NCBI GenBank assembly: GCA_021780105.1
Contig: JAJXZJ010000077.1
Coordinates: 1 to 64,000 of the forward strand
Length of the DNA stretch: 64,000 nucleotides
Source: a bacterium
GTDB lineage: Bacteria; Verrucomicrobiota; Verrucomicrobiia; Limisphaerales; J093
Reading direction: 5' to 3'
The position numbers and the translations under genes are program-made. The notes under the pieces were generated by a model. It was not told the DNA's origin. It saw only the letters and a list, made by a program, of their open reading frames with translations, and searched no databases. This document shows, piece by piece, positions 52,764 through 63,838 of the stretch. Numbering within the stretch: position 1 is the stretch's first letter; each line of letters begins with the position of its first letter.

Positions 52764-54068
52764 TTAACTGCCGGCGACCGGCGCGGAGTCGGCGCCCACC
52801 CGCCATGCCGAGTCTTGCTTGAGGTAGAGGGTTTGCGTCGGGAAGGCAAAGCCGATGCCCGCGGCATTGAAACGCTCCAGAATCTCGAGGTTCAGGTCAT
52901 TCATGCCGCGCATGTAGGCGGACCAGTCTTCGCCGTTCCAAAAGTGCAGCACGTAGAGATTGAGCGCGGAGTCCGCGAACTTGTTGAAGCTGACCTGCAC
53001 GCTCGCGGTCTGCGGGTGACGACGAAAAATCTCGTCGAGGAGCACGAGGGCCTGTTTCACCTTCGGCAACGGCGTGTCGTAGGTGATGCCGATGTTCAGC
53101 TCGGTTTTGATGTTGGGACGGCGGGAGACGTTCGTGATGGTGGCGTTGCCGATGGTTTTGTTCGGGATCGTCACGAGGTGGCCGTCCAGACTCCGCACCC
53201 GCGTGCTGCGCATGCCGATATCTTCGACCGAGCCGTCCACGCCCTCAAGTTTGATGCGGTCGCCGATGTGAAACGGCTTGTCGAAGAAGATCGCCACCGC
53301 GCCAAACAGGTTGGCCACGCTGTCCTGCGCCGCCAGGCCGAGCGCCAGGCCGCCGAGCGAGAGGCCGGCCAGCAGGCTGGTGATCTTGATGTCGAGATTG
53401 TCCGCCGTGAGCAGGATGGCGACGACCACGATGAACGCCTTGACGCTTTTGCGGATGACCGGAAACAGGTGGGCCTCCAGAAACTTGTCGGCGCCCTTGG
53501 CCGCGCGCTGGCGCCAGAGGCCGAGCAGCAGGTCCACGGCCTTCAACACCACGTAAGTCAGTGAACAGGCGACCACCACCTGGAGCGTCTTTGACACGTA
53601 GATTCCCGCCCAGCCGGACCAATCGAACGCCCGCAAGCCGGCGTGCAACAGCAGCACGAACGCCACGACCTTGATCGGTCCGTGCAACAGGCTCAGGAGC
53701 AGATCGTCAAGCTGCGTCTTGGTCCGCGCGGCCCAGCGCTTCAACCGGGTCGAGATGAACCAATCCAGCAATTTCGCCACGCCGAAGGCCAGGCCAATGT
53801 AGATCAGCGAGGCGAAATACTTCCACAGCGGCTGGTCGAACAACTTCTCCCGCAGGAAACCCACGCGGTCGAGACCGAAGGTCATCACGTCTTCGCGGAA
53901 GGCGCCGGCACTGTTCGTGTCACCCGAGGCAGCGGCGGCAGGATGGACGATGGCGGCGGTCTGGTTTGTGCCCGTGGCAGCCCGCGCTGAAGCCCAGACC
54001 GACCACACCAGCACAGCCAGCAACAACCCCTGGCACCCGTGGTAAATCAGCTTGAAGCGCCGGTTCAT
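52764..54068 (-). CDS. Mechanosensitive channel, MscS family
   Basis: 434 residues with a cleavable-like N-terminal segment (GLLLAVLVWSVWASARA), three or four further helices, then the MscS pore helix GLSLGGLALGLAAQDSVANL and FGAVAIFFDKPFHIGDRIKL, beta domain with GVDGSVEDIGMRSTRVRSLD and TIPNKTIGNATITNVSRRPN, and the alpha/beta cap. Gly/Ala-rich TM3 matches gating helices. Protects against hypo-osmotic shock. Single gene. Confidence 0.92.
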   Translation of the reverse strand: MNRRFKLIYHGCQGLLLAVLVWSVWASARAATGTNQTAAIVHPAAAASGDTNSAGAFREDVMTFGLDRVGFLREKLFDQPLWKYFASLIYIGLAFGVAKLLDWFISTRLKRWAARTKTQLDDLLLSLLHGPIKVVAFVLLLHAGLRAFDWSGWAGIYVSKTLQVVVACSLTYVVLKAVDLLLGLWRQRAAKGADKFLEAHLFPVIRKSVKAFIVVVAILLTADNLDIKITSLLAGLSLGGLALGLAAQDSVANLFGAVAIFFDKPFHIGDRIKLEGVDGSVEDIGMRSTRVRSLDGHLVTIPNKTIGNATITNVSRRPNIKTELNIGITYDTPLPKVKQALVLLDEIFRRHPQTASVQVSFNKFADSALNLYVLHFWNGEDWSAYMRGMNDLNLEILERFNAAGIGFAFPTQTLYLKQDSAWRVGADSAPVAGS

Positions 54069-54138
54069 GGTTTTCCCCGCCAGCGGTCGGCAGCACGAAT
54101 AACAGTGTTGAGTTCTCGATTAGAAGCTGCGCCGGGGA

Positions 54139-55560
<1,422 letters not shown>

Positions 55561-55594
55561 AAAAAAGGTTTGGGCGTTGCCCGAAAGGCGGTCG

Positions 55595-56884
55595 TCAGAT
55601 GCGTGCCAGCGCTTCGTCGAATTGTTCGATCGCCTGCACCAGGTCCACGATGAAGCGGGCCGCGCTGCCACCGTCAATGACCCGGTGATCGTAGGACAGG
55701 CCCAGTGGCATCAACGTGCGCGGCTCGAACTTGCCCTCGCGCCAGACCGGCTTCACCACGCCGCGGCCGATGCCCAGGATGGCCACCTCCGGCAGATTGA
55801 TGACCGGCGTGAAGTGCGCGCCGCCGATGCCGCCCTGGTTCGAAATCGTGAACGTGCCGCCCTTCAAATCGTCCGCCGACACCTTGCGTTCACGCGCCTT
55901 CTTCGCCACGTCCTCCAGTTCGCGGGACAACTCGACCAGGCTTTTTTTGTCCGCGTCCCGGATGACCGGCACGATCAGGCCGGCCTCGGTGTCCACCGCG
56001 ATGCCAATGTGGAAATAGGACTTCAACACGAGGTTCTCCCCGGTGGCGTCGAGGCTCGCGTTGAGTTGCGGGTGCTTCTGCAGCGTGTTCACCAGCGCCT
56101 TCAGCACAAACCCCGTCAACGTCAGCCGCACGCCCTTTTGCTCGTAGGCGGCAACAAATCGCTTCCGCAGGTCCAGCAGACGCGTAACGTCGGCGTCGTC
56201 GAACTGTGTAACACGCGGCACCTCGGCCCAGCTTTCCGCCATGCGCCGGGCGATGACCTGCCGCAGTGGCGAGAGCGGCTTCACCGTCACCGGTCCCCAC
56301 TTCGAAAAATCAACCGGCTCCTTCGCCGGCTTCGCCGCCGCCGGTTGTCCTGCCGCCGCGGTGGCGCGGGCCGCAAGCTTTTGCAGCCGCTCGATGTAGG
56401 CGCGCACGTCGGCCATCACGATCCGGCCGCCGCGTTGCGAACCGCGCACCTTGGCCAGATCAATGCCCAGTTCCTTCGCCATGCGCCGCACCGAAGGCGA
56501 CGCCGCGGGTGGCGCGGTCGGCTTGCCTTCGTCGCCTTCCTCCGCCGGCGGTTCGACCGGCTCCGGGGTGGCGGCGCGCGGGACCGGTGCCGCGGCGACA
56601 GGTTTGGCCTCCGGCGCCGGCGCTTCCGCCCGGTCGGGCGCGGCTGTGGCAGCGCCGTCGTTCAGCGCCAGCAGACGCTGGCCGACGCCGATTTTATCGC
56701 CGGGTTTGACGAAGATTTTTACGACCGTGCCGGCCGCGGGCGACGGGATGGAGGCCACCGCCTTCTCGTTTTCGATTTCAAGCAGGGGCTGGTCTTTGGC
56801 GACCGCGTCGCCTTCCTTGACGAAAAGACTGACCACAACGCCGGCATCGGCGCCTTCACCAAGTTTGGGGAGTTTAACGTCCAT
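55595..56884 (-). CDS. aceF: Pyruvate dehydrogenase E2, dihydrolipoamide acetyltransferase
   Basis: 429 residues: one lipoyl domain (1-75; lipoylated Lys in LEIENEKAVASIPSPA), an Ala/Pro linker with acidic runs, an E3/E1-binding domain (PSVRRMAKELGIDLAKVRGS then GRIVMADVRAYIERL), and the catalytic domain with LSYDHRVIDGGSAARFIVDL. E. coli AceF has three lipoyl domains; one is common elsewhere. Starts at MDVKLPKLGEG (56884), 25 bp after E1. Transfers acetyl from lipoyl to CoA. Confidence 0.94.
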   Translation of the reverse strand: MDVKLPKLGEGADAGVVVSLFVKEGDAVAKDQPLLEIENEKAVASIPSPAAGTVVKIFVKPGDKIGVGQRLLALNDGAATAAPDRAEAPAPEAKPVAAAPVPRAATPEPVEPPAEEGDEGKPTAPPAASPSVRRMAKELGIDLAKVRGSQRGGRIVMADVRAYIERLQKLAARATAAAGQPAAAKPAKEPVDFSKWGPVTVKPLSPLRQVIARRMAESWAEVPRVTQFDDADVTRLLDLRKRFVAAYEQKGVRLTLTGFVLKALVNTLQKHPQLNASLDATGENLVLKSYFHIGIAVDTEAGLIVPVIRDADKKSLVELSRELEDVAKKARERKVSADDLKGGTFTISNQGGIGGAHFTPVINLPEVAILGIGRGVVKPVWREGKFEPRTLMPLGLSYDHRVIDGGSAARFIVDLVQAIEQFDEALARI

Positions 56885-56909
56885 AAAATTTGAGCAGTCG
56901 AAGCCGGGG

Positions 56910-59606
56910 CTAGACGATCTGCGGGTGAACCTTCTCCGGATCAACGCCCAGGTCGTGAATCGCCTTGGCCGCCACCGAACGCTCGATCGAACCCTTTTCG
57001 GCCAGCGCGTGCAAGGTCGCAATCACCGTCAGCTCGGCGTCAATTTCGAAGAACCGGCGCAACGCCGGCCGGGTGTCGCTGCGGCCGAAACCATCCGTGC
57101 CGAGCGTCGTCAAGCCGCCCGGCACCCACGGCGCAATCATGTCGGGCACCGCGCGGACGTTGTCGGAGACGGCGACGAACACGCCCTGCTCCTTTTCGAG
57201 GAGCGCCTGCACATGCGGCTTTTGGGGCGGCGCGGCGGGATGCAGCATGTTCCAGCGGCGGGCGCGGAGGGCGTCGTTGCGCAGGAGCTTGTAGTTCGTG
57301 GCGCTCCAGACATCAGCGGAGACGCCGTAGCGTTCAGCGAGGATTTCCTGGGCGCGCAGGGCTTCGTTGATGATCGGACCGCTCCCGAACAGATGAGCCT
57401 TCGGTTTCCGGCCTGCCGGACCGGCCTTGAACCGGTAAAGCCCCTTCAGAATGCCGTCGGTCACGCCTTCGGGCATGGGCGGCATGATGTGGTTTTCGTT
57501 GTAAAGACTGAGGTAGTAAAACACCTCCTCGCCTTCCTGATACATCCGTCGCAGGCCATCGGCGACAATGACCGCCACTTCGTAGGCAAACGCCGGATCG
57601 TAGGCCAGCAGCGTCGGAATCGTGCTCGCGTGCAGCAGGCTGTGGCCGTCCTCATGCTGGAGTCCCTCGCCGTTGAGCGTGGTGCGTCCGGCGGTGGCGC
57701 CCAGCAGGAAGCCCTTGGCCCGGATGTCGCCCGCCAGCCACATCAAGTCGCCGATGCGTTGGAAGCCGAACATCGAATAGTAAATGTAGAACGGGATCAT
57801 GCTGACGCCGTGCGTCGCGTAAGCGGTGCCGGCCGCGATGAACGACGCCATCGAGCCAGCCTCGGTGATGCCTTCCTCCAGGATCTGGCCGTCCTTGGTT
57901 TCGTTGTAATACAGCAGTGACTGCCGGTCCACCGGCTCGTAAAGCTGTCCCCGGTGCGCGTAAATGCCGATCTCGCGGAACAGCGCGTCCAGGCCGAACG
58001 TCCGCGCCTCGTCAGGGATGATCGGCACGATGTTCCGGCCGACCGCCTTGTGCCGGAGCAGCACGCTGAGCAGCCGGACAAACGCCATCGTCGTCGAAAC
58101 TGCCAGCTTGCCGGAGCCTTTGTAGAACTCGCCGTAGAACTCGCTTTTTGGCACGTCCAGCGGCGGGGCCGCAACCTTGCGCTCCGGCAGAAATCCACCC
58201 AGTTCCTTGCGCCGCTCCAGGAGGTAAACCGTCTCCGGGCTGTCCGCCGGCGGGCGGTAAAACGGCGTTTCCGCCACTTCGTCATCGCTGATGGGCACGC
58301 CAAACCGCGTGCGGAACTCGCGGAGTTCCTTTTCGTTCATCTTTTTTTGCTGATGCGAAATGTTCCGCCCCTCGCCGGCTTCGCCCAGCCCGTATCCCTT
58401 GATCGTTTTCGCCAGGATCACGGTCGGCGAACCGCGATGTTCCACGGCCGCCTTGTAGGCGGCGAATACTTTCGCCGGATCGTGCCCGCCGCGGGCCAGC
58501 CGGTGAATCTGGTCATCAGTCAGGTGATTCACCAGCTGCAGCAATGGCGGGTATTTGCCGAAGAAATGCTTGCGCGTGTAGCTGCCCGGCTCGACAGAGT
58601 ATTTCTGGAAGTCGCCGTCCACGGCCTCTTCCATCCGCTTGACGAGCCACCCGTCCTTGTCCGCCGCCAGCAGCGGATCCCAATCCGAACCCCAGACGAC
58701 CTTGATCACGTTCCAGCCGGCGCCACGGAAGGCGGCTTCCAGCTCCTGGATGATCTTGCCGTTGCCGCGCACCGGACCGTCAAGGCGCTGGAGGTTGCAG
58801 TTCACCACCCAGACGAGGTTGTCGAGATGTTCGCGCGCCGCCAGCGTGAGCGAACCGAGCGTCTCCGGCTCGTCCGATTCGCCATCACCGACAAAGCACC
58901 ACACCCGCGGCTCCGGGTCCTTCAGGATGCCGCGCGCCTTGAGGTAGCGGTTGAACCGCGCCTGGTAGATGGACATGATCGGGCCCAATCCCATCGAAAC
59001 CGTGGGAAACTGCCAGAAATGCGGCATCAGATACGGGTGCGGATACGACGACAACCCGCCGCCCACGGCCAGTTCCTGCCGGAAATGCTGGAGGTGATGT
59101 TTCTCCAGCCGGCCCTCCAGGAACGCCCGCGCGTAAATGCCCGGCGAGGCGTGGCCCTGAAAATACACGATGTCCGCCGGGTGCCCGTTGCCCGCGCCGC
59201 GGAAGAAATGGTTGAATCCGACCTCGTAGAGCGACGCGCTCGAAGCGAAGGTCGAAATGTGTCCGCCCAGACCGTTGTGCTGGCGGTTGGCGTTGACGAC
59301 CATCGCCATCGCGTTCCAGCGGACGTAGCTCTTCAGCCGCCGCTCCATCTCGCGGTCGCCGGGGAACGGCGGTTGCTGCGCCATCCCGATCGTGTTGACG
59401 TAGGGCGTGCTGACCGTCTGCGGCGCGGCGATGCCCGCCGAACGCAGACGGTTCAGCAGGTCGCCCAACACGCGCCGCGCGCGGTCGGCCGGCTGGCCCG
59501 CCAGGGCCGCTGCCAGCAACTCCTGGTGCGCTTCAAACCACCCCTGCCCCGCTGCTGGCGACGCCGGCGCGGGGTTCTTTTCCGGATCTTGATTCAACGA
59601 ATTCAC
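56910..59606 (-). CDS. aceE: Pyruvate dehydrogenase E1, homodimeric type
   Basis: 898 residues, AceE-type single-chain E1. NTIGMAQQPPFPGDREMERR, RWNAMAMVVNANRQHNGLGG, HISTFASSASLYEVGFNHFF, TPP motif GDGESDEPETLG ... WVVNCNLQRLDGPVRGNGKI, and MSIYQARFNRYLKARGI all match. It decarboxylates pyruvate and acetylates the lipoyl group of E2. The frame stays open to 60266 but that part overlaps the divergent lipoate-ligase gene; GTG at 59606 (V-NSLNQDPEK) gives normal length. A TTG at 59612 is the alternative. Confidence 0.95.
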   Translation of the reverse strand: MNSLNQDPEKNPAPASPAAGQGWFEAHQELLAAALAGQPADRARRVLGDLLNRLRSAGIAAPQTVSTPYVNTIGMAQQPPFPGDREMERRLKSYVRWNAMAMVVNANRQHNGLGGHISTFASSASLYEVGFNHFFRGAGNGHPADIVYFQGHASPGIYARAFLEGRLEKHHLQHFRQELAVGGGLSSYPHPYLMPHFWQFPTVSMGLGPIMSIYQARFNRYLKARGILKDPEPRVWCFVGDGESDEPETLGSLTLAAREHLDNLVWVVNCNLQRLDGPVRGNGKIIQELEAAFRGAGWNVIKVVWGSDWDPLLAADKDGWLVKRMEEAVDGDFQKYSVEPGSYTRKHFFGKYPPLLQLVNHLTDDQIHRLARGGHDPAKVFAAYKAAVEHRGSPTVILAKTIKGYGLGEAGEGRNISHQQKKMNEKELREFRTRFGVPISDDEVAETPFYRPPADSPETVYLLERRKELGGFLPERKVAAPPLDVPKSEFYGEFYKGSGKLAVSTTMAFVRLLSVLLRHKAVGRNIVPIIPDEARTFGLDALFREIGIYAHRGQLYEPVDRQSLLYYNETKDGQILEEGITEAGSMASFIAAGTAYATHGVSMIPFYIYYSMFGFQRIGDLMWLAGDIRAKGFLLGATAGRTTLNGEGLQHEDGHSLLHASTIPTLLAYDPAFAYEVAVIVADGLRRMYQEGEEVFYYLSLYNENHIMPPMPEGVTDGILKGLYRFKAGPAGRKPKAHLFGSGPIINEALRAQEILAERYGVSADVWSATNYKLLRNDALRARRWNMLHPAAPPQKPHVQALLEKEQGVFVAVSDNVRAVPDMIAPWVPGGLTTLGTDGFGRSDTRPALRRFFEIDAELTVIATLHALAEKGSIERSVAAKAIHDLGVDPEKVHPQIV

Positions 59607-59708
59607 GGTCAATTTCGAGCCTTTCCCGTCTGGAAGGTCCGCGCGACGCGGCAAAACCATTGCGTGACGCGCGCGGCCTAAAATACATTGGAACCGCTGG
59701 CGCACAAC

Positions 59709-60428
59709 ATGAAATACCTCGACCTCACCCTGCCCACGCCCGCCGAAAACCTCGCCCTGGACGAGGCGTTGCTCGACGCCTGCGATGCCGGTGCCGCCCC
59801 GCCCGTGCTCCGTTTCTGGGAGGCAGAGCGACCATTCGTCGTGCTCGGTTACGCCAACCACGCGGCCACCGAAGTGAACCTGGCGGCCTGCCAGGCCGCC
59901 GGCATTTCCGTCCTGCGTCGCGCCAGCGGCGGGGGCACGGTGGTGCAGGGACCCGGCTGCCTGAGCTACGCGCTCGTCTGCCGCATCCCGGACGCACCCG
60001 CGTTCGGCAGCATCACGCAAACCAACGTGTTCATCCTCGGTCGCCACCAGGTTGCGCTTCAGAACCTCCTCGGTCAACCGGTCCGCCGGCAGGGCGACAC
60101 AGACCTGGTGATTCGCGACCGGAAATTCTCCGGCAATTCGCAGCGCCGCAAGCGTGACGCCCTTCTGTTCCACGGCACATTCCTGTTGCACTTCGACCTG
60201 ACCGCCATCGAGCACCTGTTGCCCCTGCCCTCGCGCCAGCCCGCCTACCGCGCCGGCCGGCATCACGCCGATTTCCTGATGAACCTGCGGCTTCCCGCGT
60301 CCGTCGTCAAAGCGGCGTTGCGCGCGCTTTGGCAGGCGGACGACCCGCTGGGTGAGCCGCCGCGGGCGCGCGTGGAAGCGTTGGCGCGGGAAAAATACGC
60401 ACAGGACGGCTGGAATCTACGGTTCTAA
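59709..60428 (+). CDS. Lipoate-protein ligase/octanoyltransferase-like (BPL_LplA_LipB fold)
   Basis: 239 residues. AENLALDEALLD, the RRASGGGTVVQGPGCLSYAL motif, and the lysine-bearing RDRKFSGNSQRRKRDALLFH region of the fold, ending without the C-terminal accessory domain of LplA. It may ligate lipoate (LplA-like) or transfer octanoyl (LipM-like). Divergent from the E1 gene with a 102-bp gap, it most likely supplies the lipoyl group of the adjacent E2. Start at MKYLDLTLP (59709) over 59688. Confidence 0.88.
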   Translation: MKYLDLTLPTPAENLALDEALLDACDAGAAPPVLRFWEAERPFVVLGYANHAATEVNLAACQAAGISVLRRASGGGTVVQGPGCLSYALVCRIPDAPAFGSITQTNVFILGRHQVALQNLLGQPVRRQGDTDLVIRDRKFSGNSQRRKRDALLFHGTFLLHFDLTAIEHLLPLPSRQPAYRAGRHHADFLMNLRLPASVVKAALRALWQADDPLGEPPRARVEALAREKYAQDGWNLRF

Positions 60429-60453
60429 CCCGCCTGCCGGAGTTGGCAAACGG

Positions 60454-60876
60454 CTAGCTCAGATCGGGTGACTCGGCGGTGGTTTCGCCCGAAAATCCGA
60501 GCTGCTCCAGCAACCGGCGTTCGCGCTTCGTTGGCCGGCCCGCGCCTTTCGGCCGGTGGAACAACGGTTCGACCCGTGGCTCGCGCCGCTTGGCGTATTC
60601 CTCCGGCGGCGTCAAATCCTCGGCGTAACGCGGCACCGAGGCCGCGCCGACGCGCTGCCCCAACAGACCGACAACTTTCAGCGTGCGGGTGATCTCGCCC
60701 ACCTGGACGATGATCGTCTCGCCGGGGTGCGGGACACGCGCGGGCTTCACGCGCTGGCCGCCGATCTTGACGTGCCCGGCCTGGCAGGCGGCCGTGGCGA
60801 GCGACCGGGTCTTGAACACGCGCACGGCCCACAGCCATTTGTCCAGACGGATTGCGTGGACAGGTTCAGCCGACAT
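60454..60876 (-). CDS. S4-domain RNA-binding protein (HslR/YlqF-region type)
   Basis: 140 residues. S4 fold: IRLDKWLWAVRVFKTRSLAT, AACQAGHVKIGGQRVKPARV and PHPGETIIVQVGEITRTLKV; then a basic tail with RPKGAGRPTKRERRLLEQLG. Similar to E. coli HslR, which frees nascent-chain-blocked 50S subunits. Start at MSAEPVHAIRLDK (60876), overlapping the phosphoesterase stop region by 11 bp. Confidence 0.9.
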   Translation of the reverse strand: MSAEPVHAIRLDKWLWAVRVFKTRSLATAACQAGHVKIGGQRVKPARVPHPGETIIVQVGEITRTLKVVGLLGQRVGAASVPRYAEDLTPPEEYAKRREPRVEPLFHRPKGAGRPTKRERRLLEQLGFSGETTAESPDLS

Positions 60877-61924
60877 GATCCAACGTCGCGGCCGGGACGT
60901 AGCCAAATTGCTTCGCTCCATCCGCGAAAACCGTGCGCTGTTCGTAGCTGCCCTTGCCCAGGTCCACCTCGATCAGCTTCGCGCCCTTGCGCAACCGGTC
61001 GCCGCCGTAACCGGCGTAGCCGGTGGACCGCCCGAAGTTGAGGTCCACCGCGCCGGTCTTCACCACATAATCGTTCAGGTGATTATGCCCGCAGAAGCAG
61101 GCCCGGATGGTTGTGGCGCCGACAATGAACGGGAACATTTCGCCGTGTTCCTGGTAGTGGCTCACGGGTTCGAGTTTCAAACCGGTGAAATCGCCCGCCG
61201 TCAGCCGCGTCCCGTATTCCTGGATCGGCACGTGGAAAAACAACAGCGCCGGCGCGGCGTGGCTGCGTGCGGCGGTCCGGGCCGACATGGTCGCCAGGGC
61301 GTGTGCCTGCCACGCGGTCAAACCTTCGTCGCTGCTGTTCAGAAAAAACAGGTTTAACGCGGGCGAAGCGTCCGGGCTGCTGCCGGCGGCGCGGACTTCG
61401 ATCCGGTAATCGCCGTGCGTCGCCGCGCCGCGGTAGGCGGAATGCTTTCCGGCGGCGAGCGTGTCGTGGCCTTTTTGAAAGTCGCCGAGCAGGTCGTGGT
61501 TGCCCCAGCAGGTGGCCCACGGCACGCCCCAACCCTCAAATTGCCGCACCGCGGTTTCGAGATATTCCTGGCCACGGCCGTTCGGGTTCTCGTGCCAGAT
61601 GTCGCCGGTCACGACCACGAGGTCCGGCCGGTGTTGTGCAACCTGGCGTGCGCAATCGCGGAACGTGTGGCGGTCATCCGCCGCCGTCGTGTGGAACAGG
61701 TGCAGATCGGTGAACTGGAGAATGCGGCAGATTTTGACCGAGGCGGTGGAAATGACCGCTGGTTGCAGTGCGGCAATGTCGCCGGCGCGCGTGCTGAAAC
61801 CAATTTTCGGCGGCTTCGCGGCCGGAATCACGCCATCCGCCTCGGCCGCCAGCAGCCAGTCCAGTTGTGCCAGTGCCGCCAGCCCCAGCGAACTGCTGCG
61901 CAGAAACGAGCGTCGCGAGATCAT
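60866..61924 (-). CDS. Tat-exported metallophosphoesterase
   Basis: 352 residues. N-terminal twin-arginine signal ISRRSFLRSSSLGLAALAQL. Calcineurin-like motifs: ILQFTDLHLFH (D-x-H), VVTGDIWHEN (GD), CWGNHDLLGD (GNHD), FFHVPIQEYG and GHNHLND (GHxH). Length and order match Icc/CpdA-like and phosphatase members; being exported it should act on outside phosphoesters. Substrate unknown. Confidence 0.92.
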   Translation of the reverse strand: MISRRSFLRSSSLGLAALAQLDWLLAAEADGVIPAAKPPKIGFSTRAGDIAALQPAVISTASVKICRILQFTDLHLFHTTAADDRHTFRDCARQVAQHRPDLVVVTGDIWHENPNGRGQEYLETAVRQFEGWGVPWATCWGNHDLLGDFQKGHDTLAAGKHSAYRGAATHGDYRIEVRAAGSSPDASPALNLFFLNSSDEGLTAWQAHALATMSARTAARSHAAPALLFFHVPIQEYGTRLTAGDFTGLKLEPVSHYQEHGEMFPFIVGATTIRACFCGHNHLNDYVVKTGAVDLNFGRSTGYAGYGGDRLRKGAKLIEVDLGKGSYEQRTVFADGAKQFGYVPAATLDHVG

Positions 61925-61931
61925 GGCTGGT

Positions 61932-63269
61932 TTACGGCGTGGTGTCGGGCGTCACGCGCGCCGCCGTGGAAAGGCGATACGTGTGGCCGTCGGGCGCGAG
62001 CAGCGTCGCCTCACCGAGGCACGCGCGGTAGCCGGTCGCCGGCCGGGGCACTTCGACGCTCGTCGTGTCGCCCGGTTCGACCGCCAGCTCGCGGCTGGTC
62101 CACTTGTCGTCGCGAAAGTCGCGGTCGGTCGAGTCCGCGGTCCAAAGCGTGAATTGTTTCACCGGCTGGTTCGCCTTGACCGTGAGCTTCACGCCGCCGG
62201 CGTCGTAATGGAACTGCCAGTCAAGCTTCGGCAACGGCCGGCCTTCCACGATGAATTCGTAAAACGCCGCCAGCGTCTGCAGCGCCGCCTCGCCGCCGCC
62301 CAGGTCGTGGCCCGCGTTTGGAGTTTGAAAAACGATCTTCGGCGAAGGCAGATCATCCCAGTAGAACCGCAGCGCATCCACCGTCCAATACGGATCGTTC
62401 GTGCCGAGCAGGATCAGTTTCGGCAGGGTGTAGCGCCGGCGATAGGAATACGGGTCCACCCAGCTCCGCAGCTTGATCATCGGCGGGTCGTCCATTTGCA
62501 GTTGGAGGCCGATCTTCGTGTAGTCGGAGATTTCGTCGCTCTGCTTGCCATAGACCTTCTGCGCCCAGTTCAACTGCGCCTTCATGTTCAGCATGTCAAT
62601 GACCATCGGCGCGATGGCCTTGACGCGCGGGTCCACGGCACCGGTCAGCCAGGTGGTCCAGCCGCGCTTGGACGCGCCGGTGACGACGAACGAATCCACC
62701 TTCTGCCCCCATTCCTGCTGCGCGAACTGCTGCAGGGTGTCCATCGCGCGCACGGCGCTTTTGACCATGGGAAACAGCAGCGGCCAGGTGCGGTCGCCCG
62801 TTTTCAGGTATTGCTGAAATGTGTAGGCAATGAGCGCGTCCTCGCGCCGGCCGTCGTAGAGCGGCTGGTTCGGCACATGGTTCAAAATGCCCACCAGCGC
62901 GCCGGCGCGCTCGGCGACCATTTTGAACATCAGCGCGTCCTTCGCGTTCGGCCCGTCGTAGCTGCCGCCGGTGATGAACAGCAGCGCAAAGCGCGGATGC
63001 CGCACGTTGTCCGGCCGGATCACCAGCAGGTGGTGGCTCCAGAACTGGCCGCGCCAGGTCTGCGACACCAGCTCCAGATGCGTCAGCGTGGCGTTGGTGA
63101 GGTTCACCTGCTCGTCACGCTTCCAGTTGAAACTGTGATCCGCCTTGTGGACGTAATCTTCCAGCGCGCCGGCGAGGGCTGACGAGCCCAGCAACCCCGA
63201 CACCACGATCAACAACAAGGCCGTGTTCCGGCGGAACACCCGGCGGGTGAATAGTTCAGGCGTGCGCAC
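61932..63269 (-). CDS. PhoPQ-activated pathogenicity-related (PqaA-type) alpha/beta hydrolase
   Basis: 445 residues. Signal peptide-like NTALLLIVVSGLLGSSALAG near the start. Hydrolase nucleophile Ser in VVTGASKRGWTTWL, Asp in LGTNDPYWTVDA, and His in PNAGHDLGGGEAAL. The N-terminal half has FNWKRDEQVNLTNATLTHLE and LLFITGGSYDG, typical of the PhoPQ_related family. Start GTG at 63269 (V-RTPELFTRRVFR) is chosen since farther upstream the frame crosses the IS remnant. Exported hydrolase of unknown substrate, 7 bp after the Tat phosphoesterase gene. Confidence 0.85.
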   Translation of the reverse strand: MRTPELFTRRVFRRNTALLLIVVSGLLGSSALAGALEDYVHKADHSFNWKRDEQVNLTNATLTHLELVSQTWRGQFWSHHLLVIRPDNVRHPRFALLFITGGSYDGPNAKDALMFKMVAERAGALVGILNHVPNQPLYDGRREDALIAYTFQQYLKTGDRTWPLLFPMVKSAVRAMDTLQQFAQQEWGQKVDSFVVTGASKRGWTTWLTGAVDPRVKAIAPMVIDMLNMKAQLNWAQKVYGKQSDEISDYTKIGLQLQMDDPPMIKLRSWVDPYSYRRRYTLPKLILLGTNDPYWTVDALRFYWDDLPSPKIVFQTPNAGHDLGGGEAALQTLAAFYEFIVEGRPLPKLDWQFHYDAGGVKLTVKANQPVKQFTLWTADSTDRDFRDDKWTSRELAVEPGDTTSVEVPRPATGYRACLGEATLLAPDGHTYRLSTAARVTPDTTP

Positions 63270-63395
63270 GGCGCGATTAGCTGGCAAAGCAAATGGGCTC
63301 GTCAAGCCGGAAATATCACCGCGTTCAACCGGCGTTGCCGGCAATTCGAACAACGCTTCGCCGCGCTTCCTCGACGCTGTCAGCCCCACGCCGCG

Positions 63396-63838
63396 ATGGC
63401 CAACGCGCCGGCCGAAACCGTTTCGTTGGCCACGGGAAGGCAACCGTTGATCTCCAACACCGACCAAGGCAGCCCCAGCGAGGCGTTCTTGGAGGCCGTG
63501 GAAGCGGCGGGAGTGGAGGTGAGCATGGAAGGTCGGGGGCGCTGGCTCGACAACCGGTTCATCGAGCGGCCATGGCGCAGCGTCAAGCAGGAGGACATCC
63601 ACCGGCAGGACTATGCCGACGGGTTGACCGCGCACCGGGGATTGGCCCGGTGGTTTGGCGATTACAACACGGCCCGACCGCACCAAGCCTTGAGCTACGC
63701 CACACCGGCCGAGCTGTATCGTTCACCCGAGTCGGAGGGCGCCAAGCCGGCGGCGTGGCGGTGGCGATAGGGCGAGACACCGCCGGCGTCCAACCCTCCG
63801 TTCAGACGACAACTTCCCGGATGAACCAAGAAACCTCA
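63396..63838 (+). mobile_element. IS3-family right-end remnant with transposase C-terminus
   Basis: Contains 63396-63770, the last ~110 residues of an IS3-family OrfB: PLISNTDQGSPSEAFLEAVE, RGRWLDNRFIERPWRSVKQE, YNTARPHQALSYATPAELYR, i.e. the D-x..E catalytic part (DQG; Glu of SVKQE) of the DDE integrase core. The 5' half of the element is absent. The right end CCAAGAAACCTCA ends at 63838, matching in reverse the left end at 25658. The Phe-Thr-Ser normally present before EAF is missing (GSPSEAF), another sign of decay. Confidence 0.8.

Noticed and set aside
50636-52822. 728-codon plus-strand ORF opposite the amylase/debranching gene
   Set aside because: Shadow frame; no protein-like motifs, whereas the minus strand has a full GH13 triad.
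59607-60266. N-terminal extension of the E1 reading frame
   Set aside because: It overlaps the lipoate-ligase gene and adds 220 residues absent from AceE; GTG at 59606 gives normal length.
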